DNA of 64,000 nt from positions 62,001 through 126,000 of the forward strand of contig JALCPP010000002.1 of NCBI GenBank assembly GCA_022650485.1, read 5' to 3'. This DNA is from Oscillospiraceae bacterium (GTDB lineage Bacteria > Bacillota > Clostridia > Oscillospirales > Acutalibacteraceae). Below are positions 34,313-42,263 of the stretch, piece after piece; the stretch's first letter is position 1, and every line of letters starts with the position of its first letter. The notes beneath the pieces are model-generated. The model did no database searches and was not told the DNA's origin. It saw only the letters and a list, made by a program, of their open reading frames with translations. A program made the translations under genes and the position numbers.

Positions 34313-35445
34313 TCACCTCCCGGGGTGAGTTTGCCGAAGTGATTCCCGGAATCTTTCAGTGTCTGCAAATAGGGCTGGCCCAGCATCTTCGTAAAGATTT
34401 CCTCGGCTTTTTGCTCAAAATCGACATCGGCAAAGGCGTCCGGAAACATCACTGTACCCGCGTAATAAGCATCCGCAACCGCAATTTCGATATTGGTGCC
34501 GTAATAGTTGTAGGCAATCTGTGAATAAACCTTTCCACTTTTCACGGCATTCAGATTGTTGTAGAAATCAGGATTGGAAGAGTAATCCTGATTAACAAGA
34601 TCCATGTTGCCCGGAGTCAGAAAGATCAAATCCGGATTCCATACCATAAGCTTTTCCTTGTCAATCAGCAGCGCACCGGATTTTCCGGTTTCATCCACCA
34701 CGTTTTTCGCGCTGATTGCGGTAAAGGGAGGGTACTCCGCATAAGTTCCCTCAATGCCGTGGCCTCCTTTGAAGCTGACGGCTCCGGCATAAACAGAGGG
34801 CTTTTTTTCATCCGGAATCTCTTGGGTCCGGTCGTTCAAGTCTTTCTGCCAGCCTTTTAAGGCTTTCGTTACCTGTGAACAGCGGTCCTGTGTCCCCATA
34901 ACGTCGCCAATCAGTTTTAACGAAGCAAAGACACTTTCACTGAAAATTCCTTCGTACTGCAGCGCAACCACGGGAATTCCTGCTTTTTCCTGCAAGGCGG
35001 TTACAGATTGCTGATTGGTGTAACCCGTAAAAATTACATCGGGTTTCAGTGTGACCATCGCCTCGTCATACACCGTGTCTTTGGGCCCGCCCGGGGCGAC
35101 TGCCGTCAGCTTGGAAAATTGTGCTGCATTAATATGGGCATACGGCATGCCGGGGTCGCATTTCTTTTCCAGGTCGGTCAGCCCCGTAATCCGGTCGGCG
35201 CAGCCGGCATAGGTCAGCAGCCGCGCGGTTGCACCGATTGCCGCCACGGTTTTGATTTCTGCCGGAAGTTCCACCTGGCGCCCCAGTCCATCGGTGACGG
35301 TTCGCGCTTCGGCTGTCGTTCCGGAAGACGACGAGGCTGGTGCCGCGGTGGAAGCCGCACTCGAATTGCCGGAGGGTGCTGTGGCGCATCCGCTCAAAAT
35401 CAGAACCAATGTAAGAAATATCCCAATCATTTTTTGCTTTTTCAT
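34309..35445 (-). CDS. ABC transporter substrate-binding lipoprotein
   Basis: 378 residues. Lipobox LILSGC with the modified cysteine at residue 20, a Ser/Ala-rich linker, then a periplasmic-binding fold of the BtuF/FepB cluster (DGLGRQVELPAEIKTVAAIG, LKPDVIFTGY). The frame begins 192 bases upstream but ATG 35445 behind GGGGG starts a proper signal peptide. The substrate is not evident; the FmdE neighbour suggests molybdate, tungstate or another metal. Confidence 0.9.
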   Translation of the reverse strand: MKKQKMIGIFLTLVLILSGCATAPSGNSSAASTAAPASSSSGTTAEARTVTDGLGRQVELPAEIKTVAAIGATARLLTYAGCADRITGLTDLEKKCDPGMPYAHINAAQFSKLTAVAPGGPKDTVYDEAMVTLKPDVIFTGYTNQQSVTALQEKAGIPVVALQYEGIFSESVFASLKLIGDVMGTQDRCSQVTKALKGWQKDLNDRTQEIPDEKKPSVYAGAVSFKGGHGIEGTYAEYPPFTAISAKNVVDETGKSGALLIDKEKLMVWNPDLIFLTPGNMDLVNQDYSSNPDFYNNLNAVKSGKVYSQIAYNYYGTNIEIAVADAYYAGTVMFPDAFADVDFEQKAEEIFTKMLGQPYLQTLKDSGNHFGKLTPGGE

Positions 35446-35464
35446 TATAAATTCCCCCTGCTTT

Positions 35465-35992
35465 TTACCAGCCCCTGTTGTAAGACTGAAAACAATCCTC
35501 GCAAACCTTTTTGCCGTCCTGCAGATGTATTTTATGTTCCGGCGTGCCTTCCCCGCAGATTTCGCAGACGACGGTCTGAAACAGCCGTGCCCGCTGGGGC
35601 GGCTCAAAATTTGGTTCTGAAAACGTGAAGATGTCATCCACGGGGGCGTTTAGCAGGTAGTCCTGCGACCTGGCACGGTCCATGCCTTGTGTAATTCCCG
35701 GTTTTAAACAAACTCTCAGTTTTTTTCCGTTAGTCCGGTTGAAAAAAGAAAATGCCTGCTTGCCCGTCCCGCGGTAGATCAGGTTTCCTTTTCCAAGGGT
35801 GCAGCTTAACAGAGCCTGAACCGCGTCCACGCCGCAGGCATCGTTTTCGGTAATGCACACGACCTGCTCGTCGTCCGATACTCCAATCCCTAGTTTTTCC
35901 CTTGCGGCCTCGCAGGCTTTAAATCCGATGGCAAGCCCGGGACATTCGTGCCCGTGAAACGCAACCGCCTTTTTCCATAATTCCTGATTCAT
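35465..35992 (-). CDS. FmdE-like protein with zinc-finger tail
   Basis: 175 residues. AVAFHGHECPGLAIG is the FmdE motif (HGHxCPG) and ENDACGVDAVQALLSCTLGKGN a second conserved block; a C-terminal CEIC...CEDC zinc ribbon follows (about 143-168). FmdE was named for formylmethanofuran dehydrogenase, a Mo/W enzyme, but most relatives lie beside metal transporters and have no proven activity. ATG 35992 follows AAAGGAGG. Neighbours: methyltransferase upstream, substrate-binding protein downstream. Confidence 0.85.
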   Translation of the reverse strand: MNQELWKKAVAFHGHECPGLAIGFKACEAAREKLGIGVSDDEQVVCITENDACGVDAVQALLSCTLGKGNLIYRGTGKQAFSFFNRTNGKKLRVCLKPGITQGMDRARSQDYLLNAPVDDIFTFSEPNFEPPQRARLFQTVVCEICGEGTPEHKIHLQDGKKVCEDCFQSYNRGW

Positions 35993-36014
35993 GGTAATTC
36001 CTCCTTTGTAATTG

Positions 36015-36827
36015 TCAAACATGCCAGTACAGCGTCGTGACCGTGGTGGTCACCGTTTCGCGAATGACCCCGTCTTCTGTAATGGAGTCAAGGTATCGCA
36101 CGATCTGCTGTTCTTCCTCTGCCGTGATATTCCGGTAAGTTTTCATTCGGTTTATATACATAGCGCAGGCCTGCGAAGGTGTTTTCTCCATTTTCCACTG
36201 CGTTGGCTTATAGTCCAGACGTGGAAAAAGTCCCTGTTTCCACAGCAGTTCAAAGGCGTACAGAATGTCATCGTCGCTGCTTTCGTATTTTTCTGCAATG
36301 CCGACAAGTTCTTTCACTTTGTCAGAAACCGGGTCGGTGCGGCGGGTAGGTTTTGCCAAAACACACCAGCCCCGGCTGGCTTGCGATAGTTTTAAAAAGG
36401 TATCTGCGCTTTGCACGGCGGGGGTCATATGGGCAAAGACCAGGTCAAACCGATGTTCAAAATTCACATCTGAAAGATTCATCTCATTCCAGTCCGCGCA
36501 GGTAAAACGTACATTTTTCGTGTTTTGTTCCTCAGCTTTTTCTTTTGCAATTTCAATCATGCGAGGGGAAAGATCAATCCCGAAAACACCTTTGCACCTG
36601 CCCGCAAGCGCGAGGGAATACCCGCCCGTACCGCAGCCCACATCCAAAACAAGAGAGCCGGCGTCAAACATTTTGTTTTTTTCCAAAAGGCGGAGAAAAC
36701 AATTGTCTGCAAAGCTTGGCAGTGCCTGTTCCCCAAAACTCTGTGCCATGGAATCCCACAAATCCACGCGCGCCTGTTTGTTCTTTTCATGAAAGCGCCA
36801 TTGTTCTAAGATTTCTTTCCGGTCCAT
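36015..36827 (-). CDS. SAM-dependent methyltransferase (class I)
   Basis: 270 residues. Motif I VLDVGCGTGGYSLAL (about 60-74), an acidic residue in GIDLSPRMIEIAKEKA and a post-motif FTCADWNEM support a Rossmann methyltransferase. The C-terminal part (WKMEKTPSQACAMYINRM) is found in methyltransferases next to FmdE/FecCD clusters. First gene of the operon, preceded by a leader with a terminator. The substrate is unknown; making or modifying a metal-binding molecule is one possibility. Confidence 0.85.
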   Translation of the reverse strand: MDRKEILEQWRFHEKNKQARVDLWDSMAQSFGEQALPSFADNCFLRLLEKNKMFDAGSLVLDVGCGTGGYSLALAGRCKGVFGIDLSPRMIEIAKEKAEEQNTKNVRFTCADWNEMNLSDVNFEHRFDLVFAHMTPAVQSADTFLKLSQASRGWCVLAKPTRRTDPVSDKVKELVGIAEKYESSDDDILYAFELLWKQGLFPRLDYKPTQWKMEKTPSQACAMYINRMKTYRNITAEEEQQIVRYLDSITEDGVIRETVTTTVTTLYWHV

Positions 36828-37031
36828 CTGCTCATCCTCTCCAAGAAAAACGCATAAAAAAAGAGGCTCTGAAAAGAGCCTCCGTAGCGTCTATCTGATA
36901 ACTTCACGGTATCATTAAGATATTAAATTTATTTTATGTAATCAACAGGGTTTGCTTTCATTTGGTTGGAATGCGGAGTTCAGTCCGCCGGAATGTATTT
37001 CGATACATCCATGATTAAAATAATATGAATT
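36828..37031 (-). promoter_or_regulatory. Structured leader with intrinsic terminator (riboswitch candidate)
   Basis: About 200 bases from the predicted start to the methyltransferase. Minus strand helices: GGATGTAT-CGAA-ATACATTCC, GCGGA-CTGAAC-TCCGC, CCAAC...CTGTTG, and ATCT..TGATA-loop-TATCA-GAT, then CGCTACGGAGGCTC entering a terminator at 36856-36883. The terminator stem and the segment CCGT/ACGG could switch partners. GACGC occurs at both ends. I cannot place it in a known class: it lacks T-box, cobalamin, TPP, SAM-I and FMN signatures. Mo/W-cofactor or nickel/cobalt sensing would suit the neighbours. Confidence 0.5.
36856..36883 (-). terminator. Terminator inside the methyltransferase leader
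   Basis: Minus strand GAGGCTCT-TTTC-AGAGCCTC then TTTTTTT. It lies between the promoter and the first gene of the operon, so it can only be an attenuator. Confidence 0.85.
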
Positions 37032-37037
37032 GCGTCT

Positions 37038-37065
37038 ATTATAGCATAATTCACAATCATGTCAA
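37038..37065 (-). promoter_or_regulatory. Promoter of the methyltransferase-FmdE-ABC operon
   Basis: Minus strand TTGACA, 16-base spacer, TATAAT. Both hexamers match consensus fully. Confidence 0.8.
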
Positions 37066-37119
37066 GCATAAAGTAAAGATTTCATGCGATTTGACGTTGC
37101 TTGCGGGGAATTTCCTTTC

Positions 37120-37148
37120 TTGACTCACAGTGAAAATGATGCTATGAT
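37120..37148 (+). promoter_or_regulatory. Promoter of larE-larB-larC
   Basis: TTGACT, 17-base spacer, TATGAT. It diverges from the methyltransferase promoter 55 bases away. The leader (about 37155-37288) shows no strong hairpin. Confidence 0.7.
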
Positions 37149-37288
37149 GATACTAATATAGAGTCATGAAGACTTTTCTTTACATATGCTATAAAATGAG
37201 GAATTCTGGGATGAACCTGGTCAAAGATGAAAAATTCTTTGCCGGGCTTTTTTATTTCGCAGACATTTCAATGAAAAGGAAGAGATCA

Positions 37289-38068
37289 ATGGAGCTGGAA
37301 GAATACCTAAAGCGGAATCCACGTTTTGCCCTGGCGTTTTCGGGCGGCACGGATTCTTCCTATTTGCTGTACGCGGCGAAATCAGCCGGGTGCGACGTTC
37401 ACCCCTATTTGCTCAAGTCGCCGTTTCAGCCGCAGTTTGAACTGGACGACGCGCGCAAAGTGGCGGAATCACTTGGGGTTAAGCTGACGGTGGTCGAATT
37501 CGATATTCTGCAGGACCCGCAGGTAAGAAAAAATCCGGCGGACCGCTGCTATTACTGTAAAAAAGCTCTGTTTACCCTGCTTTGGCAGCGAGTTCGCGCC
37601 GACGGATACAACCTTTTGTGCGATGGGACGAATGCTTCCGATCAAGTGGACGACCGTCCGGGGATGAAAGCGCTCAAGGAGCTACAAGTTCGTTCTCCGC
37701 TGCGTGAATGCGGACTGACCAAACCTGAGATTCGCAGGCTTTCGCGCGAAGCGGGGCTTTTTACCGGCGATAAGCCGGCCTATGCCTGCCTTGCCACACG
37801 CGTTCCGGCAGGAACACCGATTACTGCGCCATTGCTTGAAAAAATAGAGTGCGCCGAAAACGCCCTCTTTACGCTGGGCTTTTCCGATTTCCGCGTTCGG
37901 TATTTTGGCGGTGCGGCAAAGCTGCAGCTGCCCGCGGAACAGTTTGCGGATGGATTGAAACGGCATGCGGAGATTGTGTCGGCGCTTTCAAAGGATTTTC
38001 ATGATGTCCTGCTGGACTTACGGCCAAGACAAACGGAGGAAAAAAGATGGAACAGCAACAAACGCTAG
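37289..38068 (+). CDS. larE: ATP-dependent sacrificial sulfur transferase LarE
   Basis: 259 residues. PP-loop SGGTDSS at residues 18-24. LarE adds sulfur to the pyridinium dicarboxylate precursor of the nickel-pincer nucleotide (NPN) cofactor. Cysteines 87 and 90 (DRCYYC) and 167 (YACLATR) match the three-cysteine pattern of the [4Fe-4S] type of LarE (known from Thermotoga), not the single-cysteine sacrificial type of Lactobacillus plantarum. The frame is open 123 bases upstream, but ATG 37289 behind AAAGGAAGAG gives the family start. It overlaps larB by 22 bases. Confidence 0.9.
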   Translation: MELEEYLKRNPRFALAFSGGTDSSYLLYAAKSAGCDVHPYLLKSPFQPQFELDDARKVAESLGVKLTVVEFDILQDPQVRKNPADRCYYCKKALFTLLWQRVRADGYNLLCDGTNASDQVDDRPGMKALKELQVRSPLRECGLTKPEIRRLSREAGLFTGDKPAYACLATRVPAGTPITAPLLEKIECAENALFTLGFSDFRVRYFGGAAKLQLPAEQFADGLKRHAEIVSALSKDFHDVLLDLRPRQTEEKRWNSNKR

Positions 38069-38808
38069 AGATTTTAAACCGCGTGAGCCGCGGGGAAACC
38101 ACGCCGCAGCAAGCGCTTCTGGAACTTAAAATGGAACCGTTTGAGGAATTGGGATACGCCAAGGTTGACCATCACCGTGAGCTGAGGCACGGTGTGCCGG
38201 AAGTCGTTTACGGGGCTGGAAAAACTGCCGAACAGATTTGCGGGATTGTATCCGCGCTGAAGAAACACGGCGATCACAATATTCTGGTAACGCGTATGAC
38301 GCCGGAAAAAGCGGAAGCTGTTAACCGACAAACTCCAATTGATTATGACCCCGTGTCGCGCATTGGAATCTGCGGTAAAAAGAGTGAGATCACCGCTTCC
38401 GGCACGGTCGTGATTGCGACGGGCGGAACCAGTGATATCCCGGTGGCGGAGGAAGCGGCGATCACCGCAGAAGCGCTCGGCAACCCTGTTCAGCGCCTTT
38501 ATGATGTGGGTGTTGCGGGCCTTCAGCGCCTGCTTTCCAAGATGGACGTGCTGATGAGCGCAAGGGTTATTATCGCCGTCGCCGGAATGGAGGGCGCCCT
38601 GGCCACCGTAATCGGCGGCCTGGTGGCCTGCCCGGTTCTCGCTGTTCCGACCAGCATCGGTTACGGCGCAAATTTCAGCGGTCTTTCCGCTTTGCTGTCC
38701 ATGCTGAATTCCTGCGCAGGCAATGTGAGCGTGGTCAATATCGACAACGGCTTTGGGGCGGGCTATTTAGCCAGCCTGATTAATCATATTGGAGGGAACC
38801 GGGAATGA
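38047..38808 (+). CDS. larB: Pyridinium-3,5-biscarboxylic acid mononucleotide synthase LarB
   Basis: LarB carboxylates and hydrolyses nicotinic acid adenine dinucleotide to start NPN cofactor synthesis. The 253-residue protein has an N-terminal domain and a PurE/AIR-carboxylase-like C-terminal domain (TASGTVVIATGGTSDIPVAEE, PTSIGYGANFSGLSALLSML). Lies between larE and larC with overlapping junctions, so it is one operon. Confidence 0.92.
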   Translation: MEQQQTLEILNRVSRGETTPQQALLELKMEPFEELGYAKVDHHRELRHGVPEVVYGAGKTAEQICGIVSALKKHGDHNILVTRMTPEKAEAVNRQTPIDYDPVSRIGICGKKSEITASGTVVIATGGTSDIPVAEEAAITAEALGNPVQRLYDVGVAGLQRLLSKMDVLMSARVIIAVAGMEGALATVIGGLVACPVLAVPTSIGYGANFSGLSALLSMLNSCAGNVSVVNIDNGFGAGYLASLINHIGGNRE

Positions 38809-40112
38809 AGCTTTATTTGGAATGCAATATGGGCGCCGCCGGCGATATGCTGATGGCTGCCCTTTTGGAACTGCTGCCTGACCGGCAGAAATTTTTAGAC
38901 CGAATGAACGGGCTTGGCATTCCCGGTGTGCGGGTTGAATGCGTGCCTGCGGTGAAATGCGGAATTACGGGCAGCCACGTAAATGTTTTCGTGAACGGCG
39001 AGGAAGAAACAGTGCAGGATGTCTCTGTGGCGGCCGGTGCGGAACTTTCCATAAAGGAAGAACACGAACACCGTCATCAGGAACATCATGACCATGAGCA
39101 TTGCCACGACCATCACGACCATGAACATGGTCATGGGGAAGGACATGTTCATGCCCATCATCATTTCAGTTACGCGGATGTGTGCGGGCTGATTCAGTCG
39201 CTGGATTTGCCCGCACAGGTAAAATCAGACGCACTGGCGGTTTATGAGCAGATTGGAACCGCGGAATCGAAAGTGCACGGCATGACGATGGATCAGATTC
39301 ACTTCCACGAGGTTGGCTCGATGGATGCCGTCGCGGATGTGGTTGGCTGCTGTCTTTTGATTCATATGCTGGGCGCGGATGAGATTTCGGCCTCCCCGGT
39401 GCATGTCGGTTCCGGATTTGTCCGTTGCGCGCACGGGATTCTGCCTGTCCCGGCCCCCGCTACCGCCCATATTTTAGAAGGTGTGCCGATTTACAGCGGC
39501 AAGATCAAAGGGGAACTGTGTACCCCGACCGGTGCCGCGCTGCTGCGTCATTTTGTCGGACGGTTTGGAGAAATGAAACCGATGCGCGTCAAAAAAATCG
39601 GCTGCGGCATGGGCACGAAAGATTTTGAAGCCGCAAACTGTATCCGGGCTTTCTTGGGCGAAACCGACGACAGCCGGGACGAGGTAACACAAATCAGCTG
39701 TAACCTGGACGATATGACGCCCGAAGCAATCGGATATACGACGGAACTACTGCTCAAAAGCGGTGCGCTGGATGTCTTTGTCACCCCGATTCAGATGAAA
39801 AAGAACCGGCCCGCATCGATGCTGACCTGCCTGTGCAGCACGGAGGATGAAGAGAAGTTTTCGCAGCTGTTGCTGCTGCATACGACCACACTGGGGGTTC
39901 GTACGATCTCCTGCCGCCGGAACATTCTGCACCGCTCCTGCGGCACGGTGGAAACAAAGTTTGGCCCTGTCCGCGTTAAGCGCGCGCAGGGAAGCGGAAT
40001 CCGGAAAAGCAAGCCGGAATATGAAGATGTGAAAGCTGCGGCGGAAAAATGCGGCGTGCCGTTCGATGAAGTGTACCGGCAGGCCGCCGCACAGGACGAA
40101 AAGGAGGACTGA
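38805..40112 (+). CDS. larC: Nickel-pincer cofactor nickel insertase LarC
   Basis: 435 residues. CTP-dependent cyclometallase that inserts nickel into the NPN cofactor. The N-terminal domain starts MKLYLECNMGAAGDMLMAAL. A histidine-rich stretch at residues 87-120 has 18 histidines, likely a nickel store. Then the DUF111 body (IHFHEVGSMDAVADVVG, PAPATAHILEGVPI) and the C-terminal LarC2 part. In L. plantarum LarC is made by ribosomal frameshifting between larC1 and larC2; here it is one uninterrupted frame. No larA is in the window. Confidence 0.93.
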   Translation: MKLYLECNMGAAGDMLMAALLELLPDRQKFLDRMNGLGIPGVRVECVPAVKCGITGSHVNVFVNGEEETVQDVSVAAGAELSIKEEHEHRHQEHHDHEHCHDHHDHEHGHGEGHVHAHHHFSYADVCGLIQSLDLPAQVKSDALAVYEQIGTAESKVHGMTMDQIHFHEVGSMDAVADVVGCCLLIHMLGADEISASPVHVGSGFVRCAHGILPVPAPATAHILEGVPIYSGKIKGELCTPTGAALLRHFVGRFGEMKPMRVKKIGCGMGTKDFEAANCIRAFLGETDDSRDEVTQISCNLDDMTPEAIGYTTELLLKSGALDVFVTPIQMKKNRPASMLTCLCSTEDEEKFSQLLLLHTTTLGVRTISCRRNILHRSCGTVETKFGPVRVKRAQGSGIRKSKPEYEDVKAAAEKCGVPFDEVYRQAAAQDEKED

Positions 40113-40147
40113 AATGGGCAGCCGCCTCCTTGCATAAAAATTAGTTA

Positions 40148-40187
40148 AAAAGGCGGGGCCGGAATGAAAATTCCGGCCCCGCCTTTT
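40148..40187. terminator. Bidirectional terminator between larC and guaB
   Basis: AAAAGGCGGGGCCGGAAT (40148-40165) pairs with ATTCCGGCCCCGCCTTTT (40170-40187), 18 perfect base pairs with T runs on both strands. Confidence 0.92.
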
Positions 40188-40203
40188 GCCGCAGACAGCG
40201 GTT

Positions 40204-41709
40204 TTATTTCATAAGATGCATATCGTCCTTGAGAACGACGTCGTGCGCGCCGCCCTCTACAATGCTGACGGAGGAAACCAGCGTCAGGCGTGATTTTTGC
40301 TGAAGTTCCTGGATGGACAGCGCGCCGCAGTTGCACATGGTGGAACGGGTTTTGCTCATTGTAAGAGCGAGGTTGTCGTGCAGGCTGCCAGCGTAGGGAA
40401 CGTAAGAGTCGACCCCTTCTTCAAAGCTCAGTTTTTTATCGCCGCCCAAGTCATAGCGCTGCCAGTTGCGCGCGCGGGCAGAACCTTCGCCCCAGTACTC
40501 TTTCATATAGTTGCCGTTAATCATAACCTTGTTGGTGGGGCTTTCGTCAAAGCGGGCGAAATAGCGGCCCAGCATGCAGAAATCGCAGCCCATCGCAAGG
40601 GCAAGGGTAATGTGGTAGTCATAGACAATCCCGCCGTCGGAACAAATGGGAACATAGATGCCGGTTTCTTCAAAGTACTCGTCGCGTGCCTTTGCCACTT
40701 CAATGACAGCGGTTGCCTGGCCGCGGCCGATTCCTTTGGTCTCACGTGTAATGCAGATGGAACCGCCGCCGATTCCAATCTTCACAAAGTCGGCGCCCGC
40801 TTCGGCAAGAAAGCGGAATCCTTCGCGGTCCACGACGTTGCCGGCCCCGATTTTAACTTTGTTGCCATAGGTTTTCCGCACATAGTCAATGGTGCGTTTC
40901 TGCCATTCGCTGTATCCTTCGGAAGAGTCGATGCACAGGATGTCCGCGCCTGCATCCACCAGGGCCGGGATGCGCTTTTCGTAATCGCGGGTATTGACTC
41001 CGGCGCCGACCACATAGCGTTTGTGGGAATCCAGAAGTTCCAGCGGATGTCCTTTATGGGAATCGTAGTCCTTGCGGAACACAAATGCCACCAGCCGCTT
41101 GTCCTTGTCGATAATCGGAAGGGCATTGAGCTTATTGTCCCAGATGATGTTATTGGCTTCTTTCAGGCTGACGCCTTCTTCAGCGTAAATGACCTTTTCA
41201 ATCGGGGTCATAAAGGTAAAGACCTTTTCTTCGGTCGACATGCGGCTGATGCGATAGTCGCGGCTTGTCACAATGCCGAGCAGATGACCGTTCGGCGTTC
41301 CGTCGTCCGTTACCGCCACGGTGGAGTGGCCTGTCTTGCGCTTCAGTTCCAGAACATCGGCAAGGGTTTGATCCATCCGGATGTTGGAATCGCTGACTAC
41401 AAATCCCGCTTTATAGCGCTTTACGCGCCGAACCATTTCCGCCTGATTTTCAATGGACTGGGAACCATATAGAAAGGAGATTCCCCCTTCTTTGGCCAGC
41501 GCAATTGCCATGTTGTCGTTGGAAACCGACTGCATGATTGCGGAAACCATGGGAATGTTCATGCTCAGCGCCGGCTGTTCGCCTTTTTTAAAGCGTACAA
41601 CAGGTGTTTTCAGTGAAACATTCGCGGGGATGCATTCCGCGGAGGAATAGCCCGGTACCAGAAGGTATTCACTAAAGGTGTGGCAGGGCTCTTCGTAAAA
41701 ATAAGCCAT
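40204..41709 (-). CDS. guaB: Inosine 5'-monophosphate dehydrogenase
   Basis: Oxidises IMP to XMP, the committed step to GMP. 501 residues. The catalytic loop [18 protein letters not shown] carries the active-site cysteine; a CBS pair sits between residues about 95 and 215 ([20 protein letters not shown]); and IMP binding is seen in [17 protein letters not shown] precedes ATG 41709. Single gene with its own promoter; the leader shows no purine-riboswitch core that I can identify. Confidence 0.95.
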   Translation of the reverse strand: MAYFYEEPCHTFSEYLLVPGYSSAECIPANVSLKTPVVRFKKGEQPALSMNIPMVSAIMQSVSNDNMAIALAKEGGISFLYGSQSIENQAEMVRRVKRYKAGFVVSDSNIRMDQTLADVLELKRKTGHSTVAVTDDGTPNGHLLGIVTSRDYRISRMSTEEKVFTFMTPIEKVIYAEEGVSLKEANNIIWDNKLNALPIIDKDKRLVAFVFRKDYDSHKGHPLELLDSHKRYVVGAGVNTRDYEKRIPALVDAGADILCIDSSEGYSEWQKRTIDYVRKTYGNKVKIGAGNVVDREGFRFLAEAGADFVKIGIGGGSICITRETKGIGRGQATAVIEVAKARDEYFEETGIYVPICSDGGIVYDYHITLALAMGCDFCMLGRYFARFDESPTNKVMINGNYMKEYWGEGSARARNWQRYDLGGDKKLSFEEGVDSYVPYAGSLHDNLALTMSKTRSTMCNCGALSIQELQQKSRLTLVSSVSIVEGGAHDVVLKDDMHLMK

Positions 41710-41845
41710 TTAATCTTCTCCTTATCTCTGATTGTTGCTAAACAGATTTCGCGGCGGCTTGCAGGATTGCGCCGGAATTGAAGCGCCGATGGACCTGCAT
41801 AAGCTAAAAAAAGAGACTCCTCCGCCGAACTGTGATTTGCTCATT

Positions 41846-41873
41846 ATTATATCACGAATCCGGGGTTTGTAAA
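41846..41873 (-). promoter_or_regulatory. Promoter of guaB
   Basis: Minus strand TTTACA, 16-base spacer, TATAAT. The leader to guaB is about 130 bases and GC-rich, without a clear terminator. Confidence 0.65.
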
Positions 41874-41963
41874 GGGAGTCACTTCTTCAAAAGAAGAATC
41901 AGGGCTATTTTGTAAAAATAGGAAACGTTTTCAATTCTATTTCGCGGTTAATTTGCCGATAAA

Positions 41964-41992
41964 TTGACAAGATGGCATAAAACCTATATAAT
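41964..41992 (+). promoter_or_regulatory. Consensus promoter of the threonine-aldolase-like gene
   Basis: TTGACA, 17-base spacer, TATAAT, both perfect. The start site should lie near 41999. Confidence 0.85.
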
Positions 41993-41999
41993 GAAAAAC

Positions 42000-42263
42000 A
42001 ATTTCAATTATACGAAAAGCAAGGGCGCTTTTCTCCGCACCCGTGTTTCTGCCGGTAAAAAGACAGGAAGGCGGCGCGGTGCCAGAGCGCAAATGGGAAT
42101 CATCACCGATTCGGTCAGCCTGCGCGGCGGCCGCAGTCGGTTTTTTTAAATCCAAAAGATGTTTGCGGAACGATCAGAGGCTGTGAAGGACGGCGGTTTT
42201 TTGCCGTGAGGAAAAAAACCGGCGCAGGTCCTCACTGATTTTATTAAGAAAGAGGGAACGTTT
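42000..42263 (+). promoter_or_regulatory. Long leader with a terminator-like hairpin
   Basis: About 264 bases precede the lyase gene. A GC-rich block (42060-42100) leads to ACCGA...CTGCG-CGGCGGC-CGCAG-TCGGT (42105-42141) and seven T. Further on, ACGGC/GCCGT and GTGAGG/CCTCAC helices lie before the ribosome site GAGGGA. This fits an attenuator or riboswitch, or a small RNA plus a second control layer. I see no glycine-riboswitch, T-box, TPP or SAM core. A 53-codon frame from ATG 41991 in this region has no ribosome site. Confidence 0.5.
42105..42147 (+). terminator. Terminator-like hairpin in the leader
   Basis: Two stacked five-base stems (ACCGA/TCGGT outer, CTGCG/CGCAG inner) with an asymmetric bulge, followed by TTTTTTT. 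Confidence 0.5.

Noticed and set aside
36828-37031. T-box leader reading of the methyltransferase leader
   Set aside because: The ACCGTG segment resembles part of a T-box only superficially; no AGGGTGGnACCGCG block or stem I features.
40297-41472. A 391-codon open frame antisense to guaB
   Set aside because: guaB is unambiguous and the antisense frame has no ribosome site or family resemblance.
41991-42149. 53-codon frame in the threonine-aldolase leader
   Set aside because: Its ATG overlaps the -10 element, there is no ribosome site, and the sequence is better explained as a structured leader.
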